In this document: positions 42,706 to 51,714 of the stretch, one piece after another
How the letters are laid out: the number at the start of each line of letters is the position of its first letter
Position numbering within the stretch: position 1 is the first letter of the stretch
DNA from: Flavobacterium azizsancarii
GTDB lineage: Bacteria > Bacteroidota > Bacteroidia > Flavobacteriales > Flavobacteriaceae
Assembly (NCBI RefSeq): GCF_027980145.1
Contig: NZ_JAMZNK010000031.1
Coordinates: 1-64,000, forward strand
Direction: 5' to 3'
DNA: 64,000 nucleotides
Program-made: the position numbers and the translations under genes
The notes under the pieces: model-generated
What the model was told of the DNA's origin: nothing
Database searches by the model: none
The model's input: the letters and a program-made list of their open reading frames with translations, nothing else

Positions 42706-44616
42706 ATGAGAGAACTTTTAAAGATTTCTCTTGTGCTTATTTTGTCTTTTAATAAGATAATTGCGCAAGATTCGATAATTGAACACAAAATTCAAAAGGG
42801 AGAAACTGCTTATTTTATTGCCCAAAAATATAAGGTTTCTATTGATGAAATTTACAAACTCAACCCTGAGTCGCAAAACGGAATCAAAGACAATCAAATT
42901 ATTAAGATTCCCGTTCACTTCGTAGAAAAAGAAAATTCAAACCAGCAAATTACCCATATTGTTGGTGCAAAAGAAACTCTTTTTGGCTTATCAAAACAAT
43001 ACAATGTTTCGGTTGAAACCCTTCAGAATACAAATCCGGTTCTTGCCAACGGACTTCAGATTGGTCAGGAATTAATTATTCCTAGTGCAGTAAATCTTCC
43101 AAAAACTGAAATTATAACTTCTTCAAAGGCAATTCATCAGGTTGTTGCCAAGGAATCCTTATTTAGTATTGCGAGACAATATAACGTTTCTGTTCAGGAT
43201 TTAGAAAATTTAAACAAAGACCTTCTTATTAACGGATTGCAGATTGGTCAGGCAATTTCAATTCCAAACAAAAGAAAAACTTTAGACGGAAGAGTTCGCG
43301 TGATTAATCAGGAAACTATTTTTCATGTGGTTGTACCTAAGGAGACCAAATTTTCGATTGCTAAAAAATACGGTATCTCAATCGATCAGTTAGAATCTCA
43401 GAATCCTGAAATTGTAAACGGACTCATTGTTGGCAATAAATTAGCGATCAATACTAAGGAAGTAAAACCGGCAAATGAAGGTGAAGAACTGATGCTGGCT
43501 CTTGCAGAAAAACAAGTTGTAGTTGAAAAAGGTAAAGCCAAGACAGTTGAACTTGAAGATCTAAAGGACCGATTGGTGGTTCAGAAAGAAATGAACCAGA
43601 AAATTATAAAGATTAATGATTTAAAATTGAATCTGAATGATATGAACGGTTCGAGAGAAAATTCAGTCGAAAAATTGCGATTGGTTCTCGAAGCGAATAA
43701 AAATGTGCAGGATATTTTAATGGCAAAATTAGATTCGTTAGTCAACACAATGAATAATGATTTAGTTGATTTAAAAAGAATGGATATTTTGAATGTGGAT
43801 GAATCAAAGAGATTAGAGAAACAATCTTATCAAAGCATTGGAAAAACAAGTGAATTATCTTCTCAATTAAAGAAAGAACTGGCTGAAAACCGAAAGGTAT
43901 ACGCTGGCTTAATGAATAAAGTAGAAAAAATTGCGCTTGAAGAGAATCAGGAATACAAGAAGAAAATTAGGGAAAACGAAAAGAATAATAATGTAGCATC
44001 TTTACAGCAACGTCTTTCGCTGGAAGATGTAAAGCGGTATAAAATACAGCAGGAGCAAGGCGATGCACAAAATCAAATTTTAATTGCCAAAATCGATTCG
44101 CTGGATACTCAAAAAACAATTGAAATAAAACGTCATATTAGTAAAGCCACCTATTATAGTATGGAAGCACGAAAGTTTGATGATAAATTAGCCTTGCTAA
44201 AATTGAAAAAGTATCAGGATGAGGCGATTAAAAATCAGGATAAAACCAAGTCAGCAGAAAATTCAAAACAAGTTTCACTGGAAGAAATGCAGCGCGAGCT
44301 AAAAGAAAATCCGCTTAGAGCCGATAAAACGGTTAAGGTTGAAGTTTATGATAATCTTAGAGAAGTTTCAAACGGCTATTACTTAGTTTTAGGTATATTT
44401 ACAGACTCTTCTTTAAGAGATAAGTTCATTATGAAACTCATTGATTCTGGTGATTTTAACGCTAGTTTCTTCTTTAATATAAACAGCCTTTCGTACTATG
44501 TTTACTCAGATAAGTACCAAAATATGGAAGAAGTGCTCTATAAATGCAAGAAAAAAGAAGAAGATGAGTTATATAAAGAGATAATTATTGCTAAGGTAGA
44601 AATTGATCTTAGATAA
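42706..44616 (+). CDS. Secreted LysM-repeat protein with coiled coil and SPOR-like tail
   Basis: The start is ATG 42706 (MRELLKISLVLILSFNKIIAQ signal peptide); an upstream in-frame extension would put the terminator inside the coding region. Four LysM domains span about residues 23-250 (e.g. GETAYFIAQKYKVSIDEIYK, KETKFSIAKKYGISIDQLE). They are followed by a ~270-residue charged coiled coil (KEMNQKIIKINDLKLNLND, then KKELAENRKVYAGLMNKVEK). The C-terminal ~80 residues (GYYLVLGIFTDSSLRDKFIM, then SLSYYVYSDKY) have the beta-alpha-beta pattern of SPOR domains that bind denuded peptidoglycan. It is paired with the related LysM gene downstream. Role in cell-wall organisation is inferred. Confidence 0.8.
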   Translation: MRELLKISLVLILSFNKIIAQDSIIEHKIQKGETAYFIAQKYKVSIDEIYKLNPESQNGIKDNQIIKIPVHFVEKENSNQQITHIVGAKETLFGLSKQYNVSVETLQNTNPVLANGLQIGQELIIPSAVNLPKTEIITSSKAIHQVVAKESLFSIARQYNVSVQDLENLNKDLLINGLQIGQAISIPNKRKTLDGRVRVINQETIFHVVVPKETKFSIAKKYGISIDQLESQNPEIVNGLIVGNKLAINTKEVKPANEGEELMLALAEKQVVVEKGKAKTVELEDLKDRLVVQKEMNQKIIKINDLKLNLNDMNGSRENSVEKLRLVLEANKNVQDILMAKLDSLVNTMNNDLVDLKRMDILNVDESKRLEKQSYQSIGKTSELSSQLKKELAENRKVYAGLMNKVEKIALEENQEYKKKIRENEKNNNVASLQQRLSLEDVKRYKIQQEQGDAQNQILIAKIDSLDTQKTIEIKRHISKATYYSMEARKFDDKLALLKLKKYQDEAIKNQDKTKSAENSKQVSLEEMQRELKENPLRADKTVKVEVYDNLREVSNGYYLVLGIFTDSSLRDKFIMKLIDSGDFNASFFFNINSLSYYVYSDKYQNMEEVLYKCKKKEEDELYKEIIIAKVEIDLR

Positions 44617-44714
44617 TAATTTGCGCAGAATTAACAAGTGGCAGGAATCTTGCTTTTAAGAAAAATTAGTAACTTGTTTTTGAATTAAAAATTAAATTGT
44701 TTTAAGTCTTATTT

Positions 44715-46793
44715 ATGAAATATTATTCAACATTATTATTTCTTGTTTTTTTTGTAACATTTTCTGCTTTCTCACAAGAGAAGGTCATTAAATATACCGT
44801 TGCGAATGGAGAAACTATTAACCAAATTGCTGTAAAATTTAAGGTTACACCTTATGATATTTATGCACTAAATCCAGATGCGAGAAGAGGGATTTCAGCC
44901 AATACAGTTTTGCTGATTCCAGCCAGTAGTACAAAATCTGCTGCGGTTAAGCCTGAAACAGCTGTGGCAAAATCGGTTAATAATACAAAAGAAATAATTC
45001 ATGAGGTACAACCAAAGGAGACTTTTTACAGTATCGAAAAAAAATATGGTATCTCTGACGGAGCTCTGAAAGCTGCAAATCCTTTTTTAGAAAAAACTGG
45101 TGTTCAGATTGGACAGAAACTGGTGATTCCTGCAAAAGGATCAACTGCGAAACCTGTATCAGCAACTGAAAAAACGGTTAAAGAGAAAGTTCAGGAAAAA
45201 TATGTATATCATGATGTTGTAGCAAAAGAAACTAAGTTTTCGATCGCAAAACAATACGGAATAACAATTGAAGAATTAGAAAAACGCAATCCTGAAATTG
45301 TTTCTAATTTGCCAATTGGTTACCGATTAACGATAAAAGGAAAAGCTCCTAAAGCTGAAACATCAGTTCCGGCAGTTACCAATGCTGTAAAACCGGCTGA
45401 AACTTCTAAAAAAGCGACTAGCTATATGGAGTATCAGGTAAAACCAAAAGAAACTTTTTATAGTTTAGGAAGAACATTTCATATTACTCAGGAAGAACTG
45501 ACGGCATTAAACCCGGCGCTTGCTGAAGGTGTAAAAGAAGGAATGGTTTTAAAAGTTCCTGCAGGATATTTAGCACCATCTCCAATTATTGCACAACAGC
45601 AACCTGTAGCACCAGCAATTGAAAAACAAGCAGAAAATACCGGAGGTGGTATACAAATAGTAGATCGTGTAAAATCTGAAACAGTTTCTGCTAATCCAGA
45701 AGTGGTGGAGCTGACTAAAAAGAGAGGTGAAAACGAACGTAAAAAATTAGTTTTATTATTGCCATTCAATTTAGCTAAAATGCAAAATGATACAACAAGT
45801 ACAGCTACACGTATTAAAAATGATAAGTTTTTGAATATGACTCTTGACTTTTATTCAGGAGCAATGATGGCAATTGATTCTGCAAAAACTTTAAAATTAC
45901 CAATTGATGTTGCGATTTATGATTCTCAGGAAACTAAAACGACATCGAATGTTTCGAATTTAATCTCTCAAAACAAATTGCAGGATGCCAATGCGATTAT
46001 CGGACCATTTTATCAAAACAATGCAGAGGCTACAGCCAATTCATTACGTATGTATAATGTTCCTGTAATTTCTCCATTGTCTAAAGATAAGGCAAATCCA
46101 ATCGATAATTTGTACCAGACAATCCCTTCGAATGATGTTGTAAGAAATGCCATTTTTGATTATATGCGTTCTAAAAACGGAAACATAGTGGCTGTTGTAG
46201 ATAAAAAGAAAGAATCAGTAATTAGTTATATCAAACAAAACCAAAAAGGAGTTGTTTTTGCTGCTTTGACAGAAACAGGCGGTTTGGATGTAGCCAATCT
46301 AAAAAGTTTGCTGTTACCAAACAGAATGAACTATGTAGTAATGGAAACAGGAAATACTGCTATGGTAAAAGCGACTATAAAAGCGCTGATTGATGCTAAA
46401 AAAACATGTCAGGTACAACTGGTTATTTTAGAGCCAAACAGTACGCTTGATACGGATGAAATTAGTTTTGATAATTTAGTACAACTAAAATTAATGTATC
46501 CTTCTGTAACCCGCGAAAGTGATGAGCCAGGAGTTTTAATTTTTGATAAAGAATACAGATTAAAAAATAAAGTGAACCCTAATACATATGCAACACGCGG
46601 ATTTGATGTGACTTTTGATACGATGATGCGTTTGGTACAAGGAAAAACATATCAGGAAACAGCAGATTTAATGACAACGGAACAGGTTGACAATAAATTT
46701 CAATTTTATAAAAAAGAAGATGGCGGACACGCCAATAAAGGAGTATACATTTTATATTACGATACCGACTTAACTTTAAAAGTAGCAAATTAA
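44715..46793 (+). CDS. LysM-repeat protein fused to a type-1 periplasmic-binding fold
   Basis: A 692-residue exported protein (signal peptide ends FSAFSQ). Four LysM domains with Ala/Thr/Pro linkers occupy about 22-300 (GETINQIAVKFKVTPYDIYA, KETKFSIAKQYGITIEELEK). From about 345 the chain becomes a two-lobed Peripla_BP_6/ABC-substrate-binding-like fold (RKKLVLLLPFNLAKM, DFYSGAMMAIDSAKTL, ANAIIGPFYQNNAEATANSL, VPVISPLSKDKANP). This resembles LpoA-like activators of cell-wall synthases, which have this lobe structure, but here it is linked to peptidoglycan-binding LysM repeats. It shares the KETKFSIAK motif with the preceding gene, so they are paralogues. Function in wall synthesis is inferred. 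Confidence 0.82.
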   Translation: MKYYSTLLFLVFFVTFSAFSQEKVIKYTVANGETINQIAVKFKVTPYDIYALNPDARRGISANTVLLIPASSTKSAAVKPETAVAKSVNNTKEIIHEVQPKETFYSIEKKYGISDGALKAANPFLEKTGVQIGQKLVIPAKGSTAKPVSATEKTVKEKVQEKYVYHDVVAKETKFSIAKQYGITIEELEKRNPEIVSNLPIGYRLTIKGKAPKAETSVPAVTNAVKPAETSKKATSYMEYQVKPKETFYSLGRTFHITQEELTALNPALAEGVKEGMVLKVPAGYLAPSPIIAQQQPVAPAIEKQAENTGGGIQIVDRVKSETVSANPEVVELTKKRGENERKKLVLLLPFNLAKMQNDTTSTATRIKNDKFLNMTLDFYSGAMMAIDSAKTLKLPIDVAIYDSQETKTTSNVSNLISQNKLQDANAIIGPFYQNNAEATANSLRMYNVPVISPLSKDKANPIDNLYQTIPSNDVVRNAIFDYMRSKNGNIVAVVDKKKESVISYIKQNQKGVVFAALTETGGLDVANLKSLLLPNRMNYVVMETGNTAMVKATIKALIDAKKTCQVQLVILEPNSTLDTDEISFDNLVQLKLMYPSVTRESDEPGVLIFDKEYRLKNKVNPNTYATRGFDVTFDTMMRLVQGKTYQETADLMTTEQVDNKFQFYKKEDGGHANKGVYILYYDTDLTLKVAN

Positions 46794-47194
46794 TGACATC
46801 AAAAGTAACCTATTTAGGAGATTTAAGAACAAAATCAATTCATGTGCAATCAGGAAGCGAAATCATCTCTGATGCACCATTAGATAATAACGGAAAAGGA
46901 GAAGCTTTTTCGCCAACAGATACAGTTGCAAATGCTTTAGCAAGTTGCATGATGACGATCATGGGAATTAAAGCTCGTGATTTAAATGTAGATTTTATTG
47001 GTTCGACTGCCGAAGTAACGAAAATAATGAATGCTGAACCAAGAAGAATTGGGGCAATCAAAATTGTTTTTGACATGCAGGGTGTTGACGATGAAAAAAA
47101 CAAAACTATCTTAGAAAGAGCAGCAATGACTTGTCCGGTGTTTTTAAGTTTAAGCTCAGAAATTGAAAAGAAAATTACTTTTAACTGGAAGTAG
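46793..47194 (+). CDS. OsmC family peroxiredoxin-like protein
   Basis: A 133-residue protein of the OsmC/Ohr family. The two reactive cysteines are in NALASCMMTIMG and AAMTCPVFLSL, as in OsmC, and KVTYLGDLRTKSIHVQSGSE gives the N-terminal strand. These enzymes reduce organic hydroperoxides. The start overlaps the stop of the previous gene (TAATG), so it is translationally coupled to a LysM protein, an unexpected partner. OsmC identity well supported. Confidence 0.9.
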   Translation: MTSKVTYLGDLRTKSIHVQSGSEIISDAPLDNNGKGEAFSPTDTVANALASCMMTIMGIKARDLNVDFIGSTAEVTKIMNAEPRRIGAIKIVFDMQGVDDEKNKTILERAAMTCPVFLSLSSEIEKKITFNWK

Positions 47195-47212
47195 TTTTAA
47201 GAATTAAATATA

Positions 47213-47246
47213 TCAAAAAGCCATTCGACATCGAATGGCTTTTTGA
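47213..47246. terminator. Bidirectional terminator between osmC and GH35 genes
   Basis: Perfect stem tcaaaaagccattcga / tcgaatggctttttga with a 2-base core; A- and T-rich ends serve both convergent genes. Confidence 0.9.
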
Positions 47247-47252
47247 TTTAAT

Positions 47253-49112
47253 TTATAAACCTTTTTCAGGTTTTAGATCTTCCAGGATAGGAGTAAGGAT
47301 CGACTTTACAATTTTCTGAATGGTTTCATTTTTTTGTTCAAAAATCACAATAGTGTTTTTGCCTTTTTTAAGCCAGCATCCCGGTAAGTATAATGTTTGC
47401 TGAGGACCAACACTCCAATATCTGCCAATGTTTATTCCGTTTATAAAAACAATTCCTTTGCCCCAATCCCGCATGTCCAGAAATGTATCTCCGGTTTTAG
47501 CAAGATTAAATGAGCCTTGGTATAAAGTGGGACGGTTGGGTTTCGCAGAGTTTTTATAAGACGTTAGATCAGGCGCGTCAGTCATAGGTAATTTATACAT
47601 CTTCCAGTCTCCGGTAATTGTTTCTCCGTTAATAATTACAGGGCTGATAATTCCTTTATTGTTGTCATTAATTTGTGAACCATAATTAATACGGCCCATA
47701 TTTTCAACTACAATATCCAGAGTAGCATTAAAGGGAACCTCAATTTCACAATCGTACTTTTTATAGTAACGATTCAATTCAGCCACTTTTTTTCCGTTAA
47801 CATAAACGATGGCATAATCACGTAATCCTTTTAATTCTAATTTTCCGCTAATAGGCTGTGTGAATTTTTTACTATACCAAACATAACCGTCACCTTGATT
47901 TAATTGTTCAAATGTTAGTAGGTTGGCCTCAATTACCGGAGTTATTTTTGATTTTAAATCAGCTAAATCAACGGCACTTGTTAATGTAATATTCGGAATT
48001 GTAATTACGGGTATTTTTGCGGGAACATTTGGCGTTTTATCTGTTTTTAAGATTTCTCTTAAAGCATTGTATTTAGGAGTTGCCCATCCGGCCTCACTAA
48101 TTGGAGCATCATAATCGTAAGAAGTCATGTCAGGCTGAATGTCGTGTTCTTTATCATAGTTTGCACCTGATGTAAAGCCAAAGTTTGTTCCTCCGTGCAC
48201 CATATAATAATTAAAAGAAACCTGATTGTCTAAATATTTCTTTGTCTGGCGCACTGTTTCTTCTGGAGTTTGTGTTGGGAAAGGTTCTGCCCAATGATCC
48301 AGCCAGCCCGGATAAAATTCAGCAACCATATAGGGTCCCTGACCATTATTGAATTTATTGACAACTTCTTTTAGTTTGGTGATATCACTTTCGCCATTGG
48401 CAGTTGGTAAAGCACCGGGAAGAGCCCCGCCTTCAAACAACCAACTTCCGTCTGAAGTAAAGAAAGGAACTTCAAAACCAATATCTTTTAACTGCTGAAA
48501 AACGGCTGCGCTGTATTTTTTGTGGTCAGCCAACGCAATATCTTTACGTTGCGCAACATAAGAACCAAATTCATTTTCGCCCTGCACCATAATAATAGGT
48601 CCGCCTTTGGTAATTTGTAAAGCTGCGACCTGATTATATAGTTCGGTAAAATAGGCTTTTGTAGCGGCTAAATATGCTGCATTGTTGCCGCGAATAACCA
48701 TGTTGGGCACATTTTGTAAAAACCACGGATAACCGCCAAATTCCCATTCGGCACATACATACGGACCCGGACGAAGAATGACAAATAAACCTTCTTCCTG
48801 CGCTGTTTTGATATATTCAGCTAAGTTTTTATTTCCGGTTTTAAAATCCCAAACTCCCGGAGCTATTTCGTGATAATTCCAGAAAACATAGGTTGCAACG
48901 GCATTTAACCCCATTGCTTTCATCATTTTTAAGCGATGACGCCAGTAAGGCTGAGGAATTCTTGAATAATGCATTTCACCGGAATGAATTTGAACCGGTT
49001 TTCCATCCAGTAAAAAATTTCCATCTTTTATAGCAAAAGTTTGCTTTTGCTGTGCCGATACAGCGAATAAAAGAAAGAAAGTAAAAAGGAAGGCAAGGTA
49101 AACTTTTTTCAT
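47253..49112 (-). CDS. GH35 beta-galactosidase
   Basis: A secreted 619-residue glycoside hydrolase of family 35. The signal peptide ends AVSAQ. The TIM barrel has IHSGEMHYSRIPQPYWRHRL, VFWNYHEIAPGVWDF, the acid/base Glu181 in MVQGENEFGSY and the nucleophile Glu265 in MVAEFYPGWLDHW. The C-terminal galactose-binding-like domains include GIVFINGINIGRYWSVGPQQT, a GH35 hallmark. It removes terminal beta-galactose from glycans. It is at the end of the minus-strand glycan block and about 280 bp from the M1 gene. Confidence 0.94.
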   Translation of the reverse strand: MKKVYLAFLFTFFLLFAVSAQQKQTFAIKDGNFLLDGKPVQIHSGEMHYSRIPQPYWRHRLKMMKAMGLNAVATYVFWNYHEIAPGVWDFKTGNKNLAEYIKTAQEEGLFVILRPGPYVCAEWEFGGYPWFLQNVPNMVIRGNNAAYLAATKAYFTELYNQVAALQITKGGPIIMVQGENEFGSYVAQRKDIALADHKKYSAAVFQQLKDIGFEVPFFTSDGSWLFEGGALPGALPTANGESDITKLKEVVNKFNNGQGPYMVAEFYPGWLDHWAEPFPTQTPEETVRQTKKYLDNQVSFNYYMVHGGTNFGFTSGANYDKEHDIQPDMTSYDYDAPISEAGWATPKYNALREILKTDKTPNVPAKIPVITIPNITLTSAVDLADLKSKITPVIEANLLTFEQLNQGDGYVWYSKKFTQPISGKLELKGLRDYAIVYVNGKKVAELNRYYKKYDCEIEVPFNATLDIVVENMGRINYGSQINDNNKGIISPVIINGETITGDWKMYKLPMTDAPDLTSYKNSAKPNRPTLYQGSFNLAKTGDTFLDMRDWGKGIVFINGINIGRYWSVGPQQTLYLPGCWLKKGKNTIVIFEQKNETIQKIVKSILTPILEDLKPEKGL

Positions 49113-49157
49113 TTTTTATTATTTTAAGTATTACTTGGGCAATTTGTATAACTAAAG

Positions 49158-49185
49158 AAGAGAGCGCTCAGAATTGCGCTCTCTT
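49158..49185 (-). terminator. Hairpin after M1 aminopeptidase gene
   Basis: Perfect 10-bp stem aagagagcgc / gcgctctctt with an 8-base loop. It lies about 200 bp past the M1 stop, so could instead be in the GH35 leader. The rest of 49113-49389 has no gene. Confidence 0.45.
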
Positions 49186-49389
49186 AGTGCTACTAACTAA
49201 CCAATAAATATTTACTCTGAAAACTCTAATTTTTGCGTTTAGTTTTTTGTGTTTAGGTTGAAAGTTGTAAGGAATTATTCTTTTTTTGAAAGTACCTCTC
49301 TAATGAACCAGATAAGAGAGGGCTTCAAAAAACAAACAATATTTAAAAAATACTAATTGCAAGACAACCTTACTTGACTCTAAAGTTGC

Positions 49390-51573
49390 CTAATATTTTT
49401 GGTTGTTAAATTTTTTAATGATTGGATTTACATGATTTTTTGTATCCTCATCTAATGCCGCTAAAGCTTTGTCAGCTTCGTCAGTTGAGAATTTTGATAA
49501 TCCGCAGATTCCGGCAGCAATTACATTATACGATTGATTTTTGGTACTTTCAATTATTAATGTTTTATATGAATTATCATTTGTCGAAGCTAATTTTATA
49601 ATTGCAGCTGCTCGTGCAATTGTCTTTTTATCGTTTTTAGCAATGTTCAGCAAGGTTTTTATTGCAGCATCTTTTATTTGATTATCCCCTAAGTCAATTG
49701 CTTTAATACTAAGTACTCTCAAATCATCTTGTTGATCTTCTAAACCTGCCAATACTATCAATTGTGCTTCATGGCTTTTATCTTTTGAAGCAAATTTTAT
49801 AGCTTCAATTCGATTATAATACGATGGGACCTTTTTGTATTGATACCAATAATCGGCTACTTTTTTGTTATCGATAACCTGACCAACCAAAATTTTGTCA
49901 GGATCAAGATCTATAAAATCCGGTTGTGACGGAATGTCATAACTGAAATTTTGTTCGCGTTTTTCAATCAAAATATCTTTTCTGATTTTAGTTCCGTTTA
50001 CATAAAAATCAACTTTAAGAGGAAGTGTAAAGGTCTGAACCGAATTATCCTGAACTTGTTTTACCGCAATTGTAGCTTTTCCGTTGGCATATCCGTATTC
50101 AATATTCAGGATTGGATTTCCTCCCTGATAATACCATTGGTTAAAATAAGGACTCCAGTCTTTTCCGGTTATTTCTTCCATTGATAAACGCAATTGATGT
50201 GTTTCTCCTGATTTATAAGCGTTAGTGGTCAAATAATGATTAAGTGATTTGAAAAACGCTGCATCGCCCATTTGGTTTTTTGCTGCATATAATATGATAG
50301 AACCTTTTGAGTAGCTGATATTATCAAACATATCATCTCTGTTTTTATAATGAAAACGAGCTAAAGGCGGACTTATTCCATCTTTGGATGAACGCAAACA
50401 GTTTTGTAGTTTTTCATAACGAGATCGGTCTTCTGCATCTTGTCCTGCATCATGACCATGCCAAAGTACTTCTCCAAAAGTGGCAAACGATTCGTTCATG
50501 GTCAAGTTCGACCAGGATTCAGCGGTTACATAATCTCCAAACCATTGGTGAAAAAGTTCATGTGCAACAGTACTTTCCTGATTATCATCCAATAATTCCC
50601 TTTCAGTTTTCTGTACATATTCCCCGTGTAAAGTGGCAGAAGTATTTTCCATTGCACCCGAGAAATAATCTCTGCAAACAATTTGTGCGTATTTTGCCCA
50701 AGGATATTCTACGTCTAACATTTTGCTATAGAAGTTCATCATATCTGGAGTTTTTCCGAAGATCTGTTTGGCGTAAGGCGCATATTTTGGCTCCAGATAA
50801 TAATTTACTTCTTTACCATTATAAGAGTCTTTGTAGATTTTGAAATCTCCAACAGCCATCATAAATAAGTACGGAGCGTTGGGTTGTTCCATTTTCCAGA
50901 TATCCGTTCTGGTTCCGTTTTTATTGTCTTTTTGCGAAGCCAATTTACCGTTAGATAAAGTCGTGTATTTAGATTGGACTGTCATTGCAATCTCAGATGT
51001 TGTTTTCTGGTTCGGTTTGTCAATCGTAGGAAACCAGCACGAAGAAGCTTCAGTTTCGCCTTGCGTCCAGATTTGTACCGGTTTATCGCCTTTTCCGTCA
51101 GGATTTACAAAATACAATCCTTTTGAATCCGTGATAGATTCACCGCCTTTTGTTTTTAGTTCCTCTGGTTTTGCGGTATAATTAATGAAAAGTGTATACT
51201 TTTCTGTGCTTTTGTATTTTCTGTTTAAAGTGATAAAAAGCTGTTCGTTATCATACGTATATTTTAACGGAATAGTTTTTTTTCCATCGATAATAGCAAT
51301 TTCTTTAAAGTCCATTCCTTTGGCGTCTAAAGTAAGAGAATCGGTTTCGTAAAAGTGAGGTTTTAGCGTCAGCCACTCTTTTCCGTACAAATAGCGTTTG
51401 CCATAATCAAAAGAGACTTCTAGTTTGGTGTGAACTAAATCATTCACTTTTAATGCCGTAACTCTATAAATAGATAATGGATCTTTGATTTGGTCTGCAC
51501 TTTGAGCCATTGTTTTTTGACCTATCAGGCAGATAAGGCTAAAAAAGGAATATTTTATAAATAGCTTGTTCAT
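49390..51573 (-). CDS. M1 family aminopeptidase
   Basis: A 727-residue secreted zinc peptidase. The signal peptide ends TMAQS. Substrate-binding GAMEN is at 306-310, the zinc site HELFHQW at 338-344, and third ligand Glu361 in WSNLTMNESFATFGE, all in the canonical M1 spacing. An N-terminal beta-saddle precedes, and a HEAT-repeat-like helical tail follows from about 610. It trims N-terminal residues. Positioned between the DUF5107 and GH35 genes, but likely a housekeeping aminopeptidase. Confidence 0.94.
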   Translation of the reverse strand: MNKLFIKYSFFSLICLIGQKTMAQSADQIKDPLSIYRVTALKVNDLVHTKLEVSFDYGKRYLYGKEWLTLKPHFYETDSLTLDAKGMDFKEIAIIDGKKTIPLKYTYDNEQLFITLNRKYKSTEKYTLFINYTAKPEELKTKGGESITDSKGLYFVNPDGKGDKPVQIWTQGETEASSCWFPTIDKPNQKTTSEIAMTVQSKYTTLSNGKLASQKDNKNGTRTDIWKMEQPNAPYLFMMAVGDFKIYKDSYNGKEVNYYLEPKYAPYAKQIFGKTPDMMNFYSKMLDVEYPWAKYAQIVCRDYFSGAMENTSATLHGEYVQKTERELLDDNQESTVAHELFHQWFGDYVTAESWSNLTMNESFATFGEVLWHGHDAGQDAEDRSRYEKLQNCLRSSKDGISPPLARFHYKNRDDMFDNISYSKGSIILYAAKNQMGDAAFFKSLNHYLTTNAYKSGETHQLRLSMEEITGKDWSPYFNQWYYQGGNPILNIEYGYANGKATIAVKQVQDNSVQTFTLPLKVDFYVNGTKIRKDILIEKREQNFSYDIPSQPDFIDLDPDKILVGQVIDNKKVADYWYQYKKVPSYYNRIEAIKFASKDKSHEAQLIVLAGLEDQQDDLRVLSIKAIDLGDNQIKDAAIKTLLNIAKNDKKTIARAAAIIKLASTNDNSYKTLIIESTKNQSYNVIAAGICGLSKFSTDEADKALAALDEDTKNHVNPIIKKFNNQKY

Positions 51574-51616
51574 TTTATTTTTTTGTAAAGTTTATTTTTT
51601 CGGTAAGTGTATTTTT

Positions 51617-51695
51617 TAAACACATAGCTATATGTGATTTATTTTGAGTGAAACATCTTTTTAAAATGCTATAAACTATGTTTCTATGCGTTTAA
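51617..51695. repeat. Inverted repeat related to those at 33846 and 36511
   Basis: aaacacatagctata (from 51618) and actatgtttctatgcgttt (to 51694) form a diverged copy of the dispersed element, between the M1 and DUF5107 genes. Confidence 0.55.
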
Positions 51696-51714
51696 ATAGT
51701 ATGCTCAACAGCGC

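Noticed and set aside
50388..50843. 151-residue plus-strand frame opposite the M1 aminopeptidase
   Set aside because: It is antisense to a catalytic region with all M1 motifs intact; no promoter or independent features.
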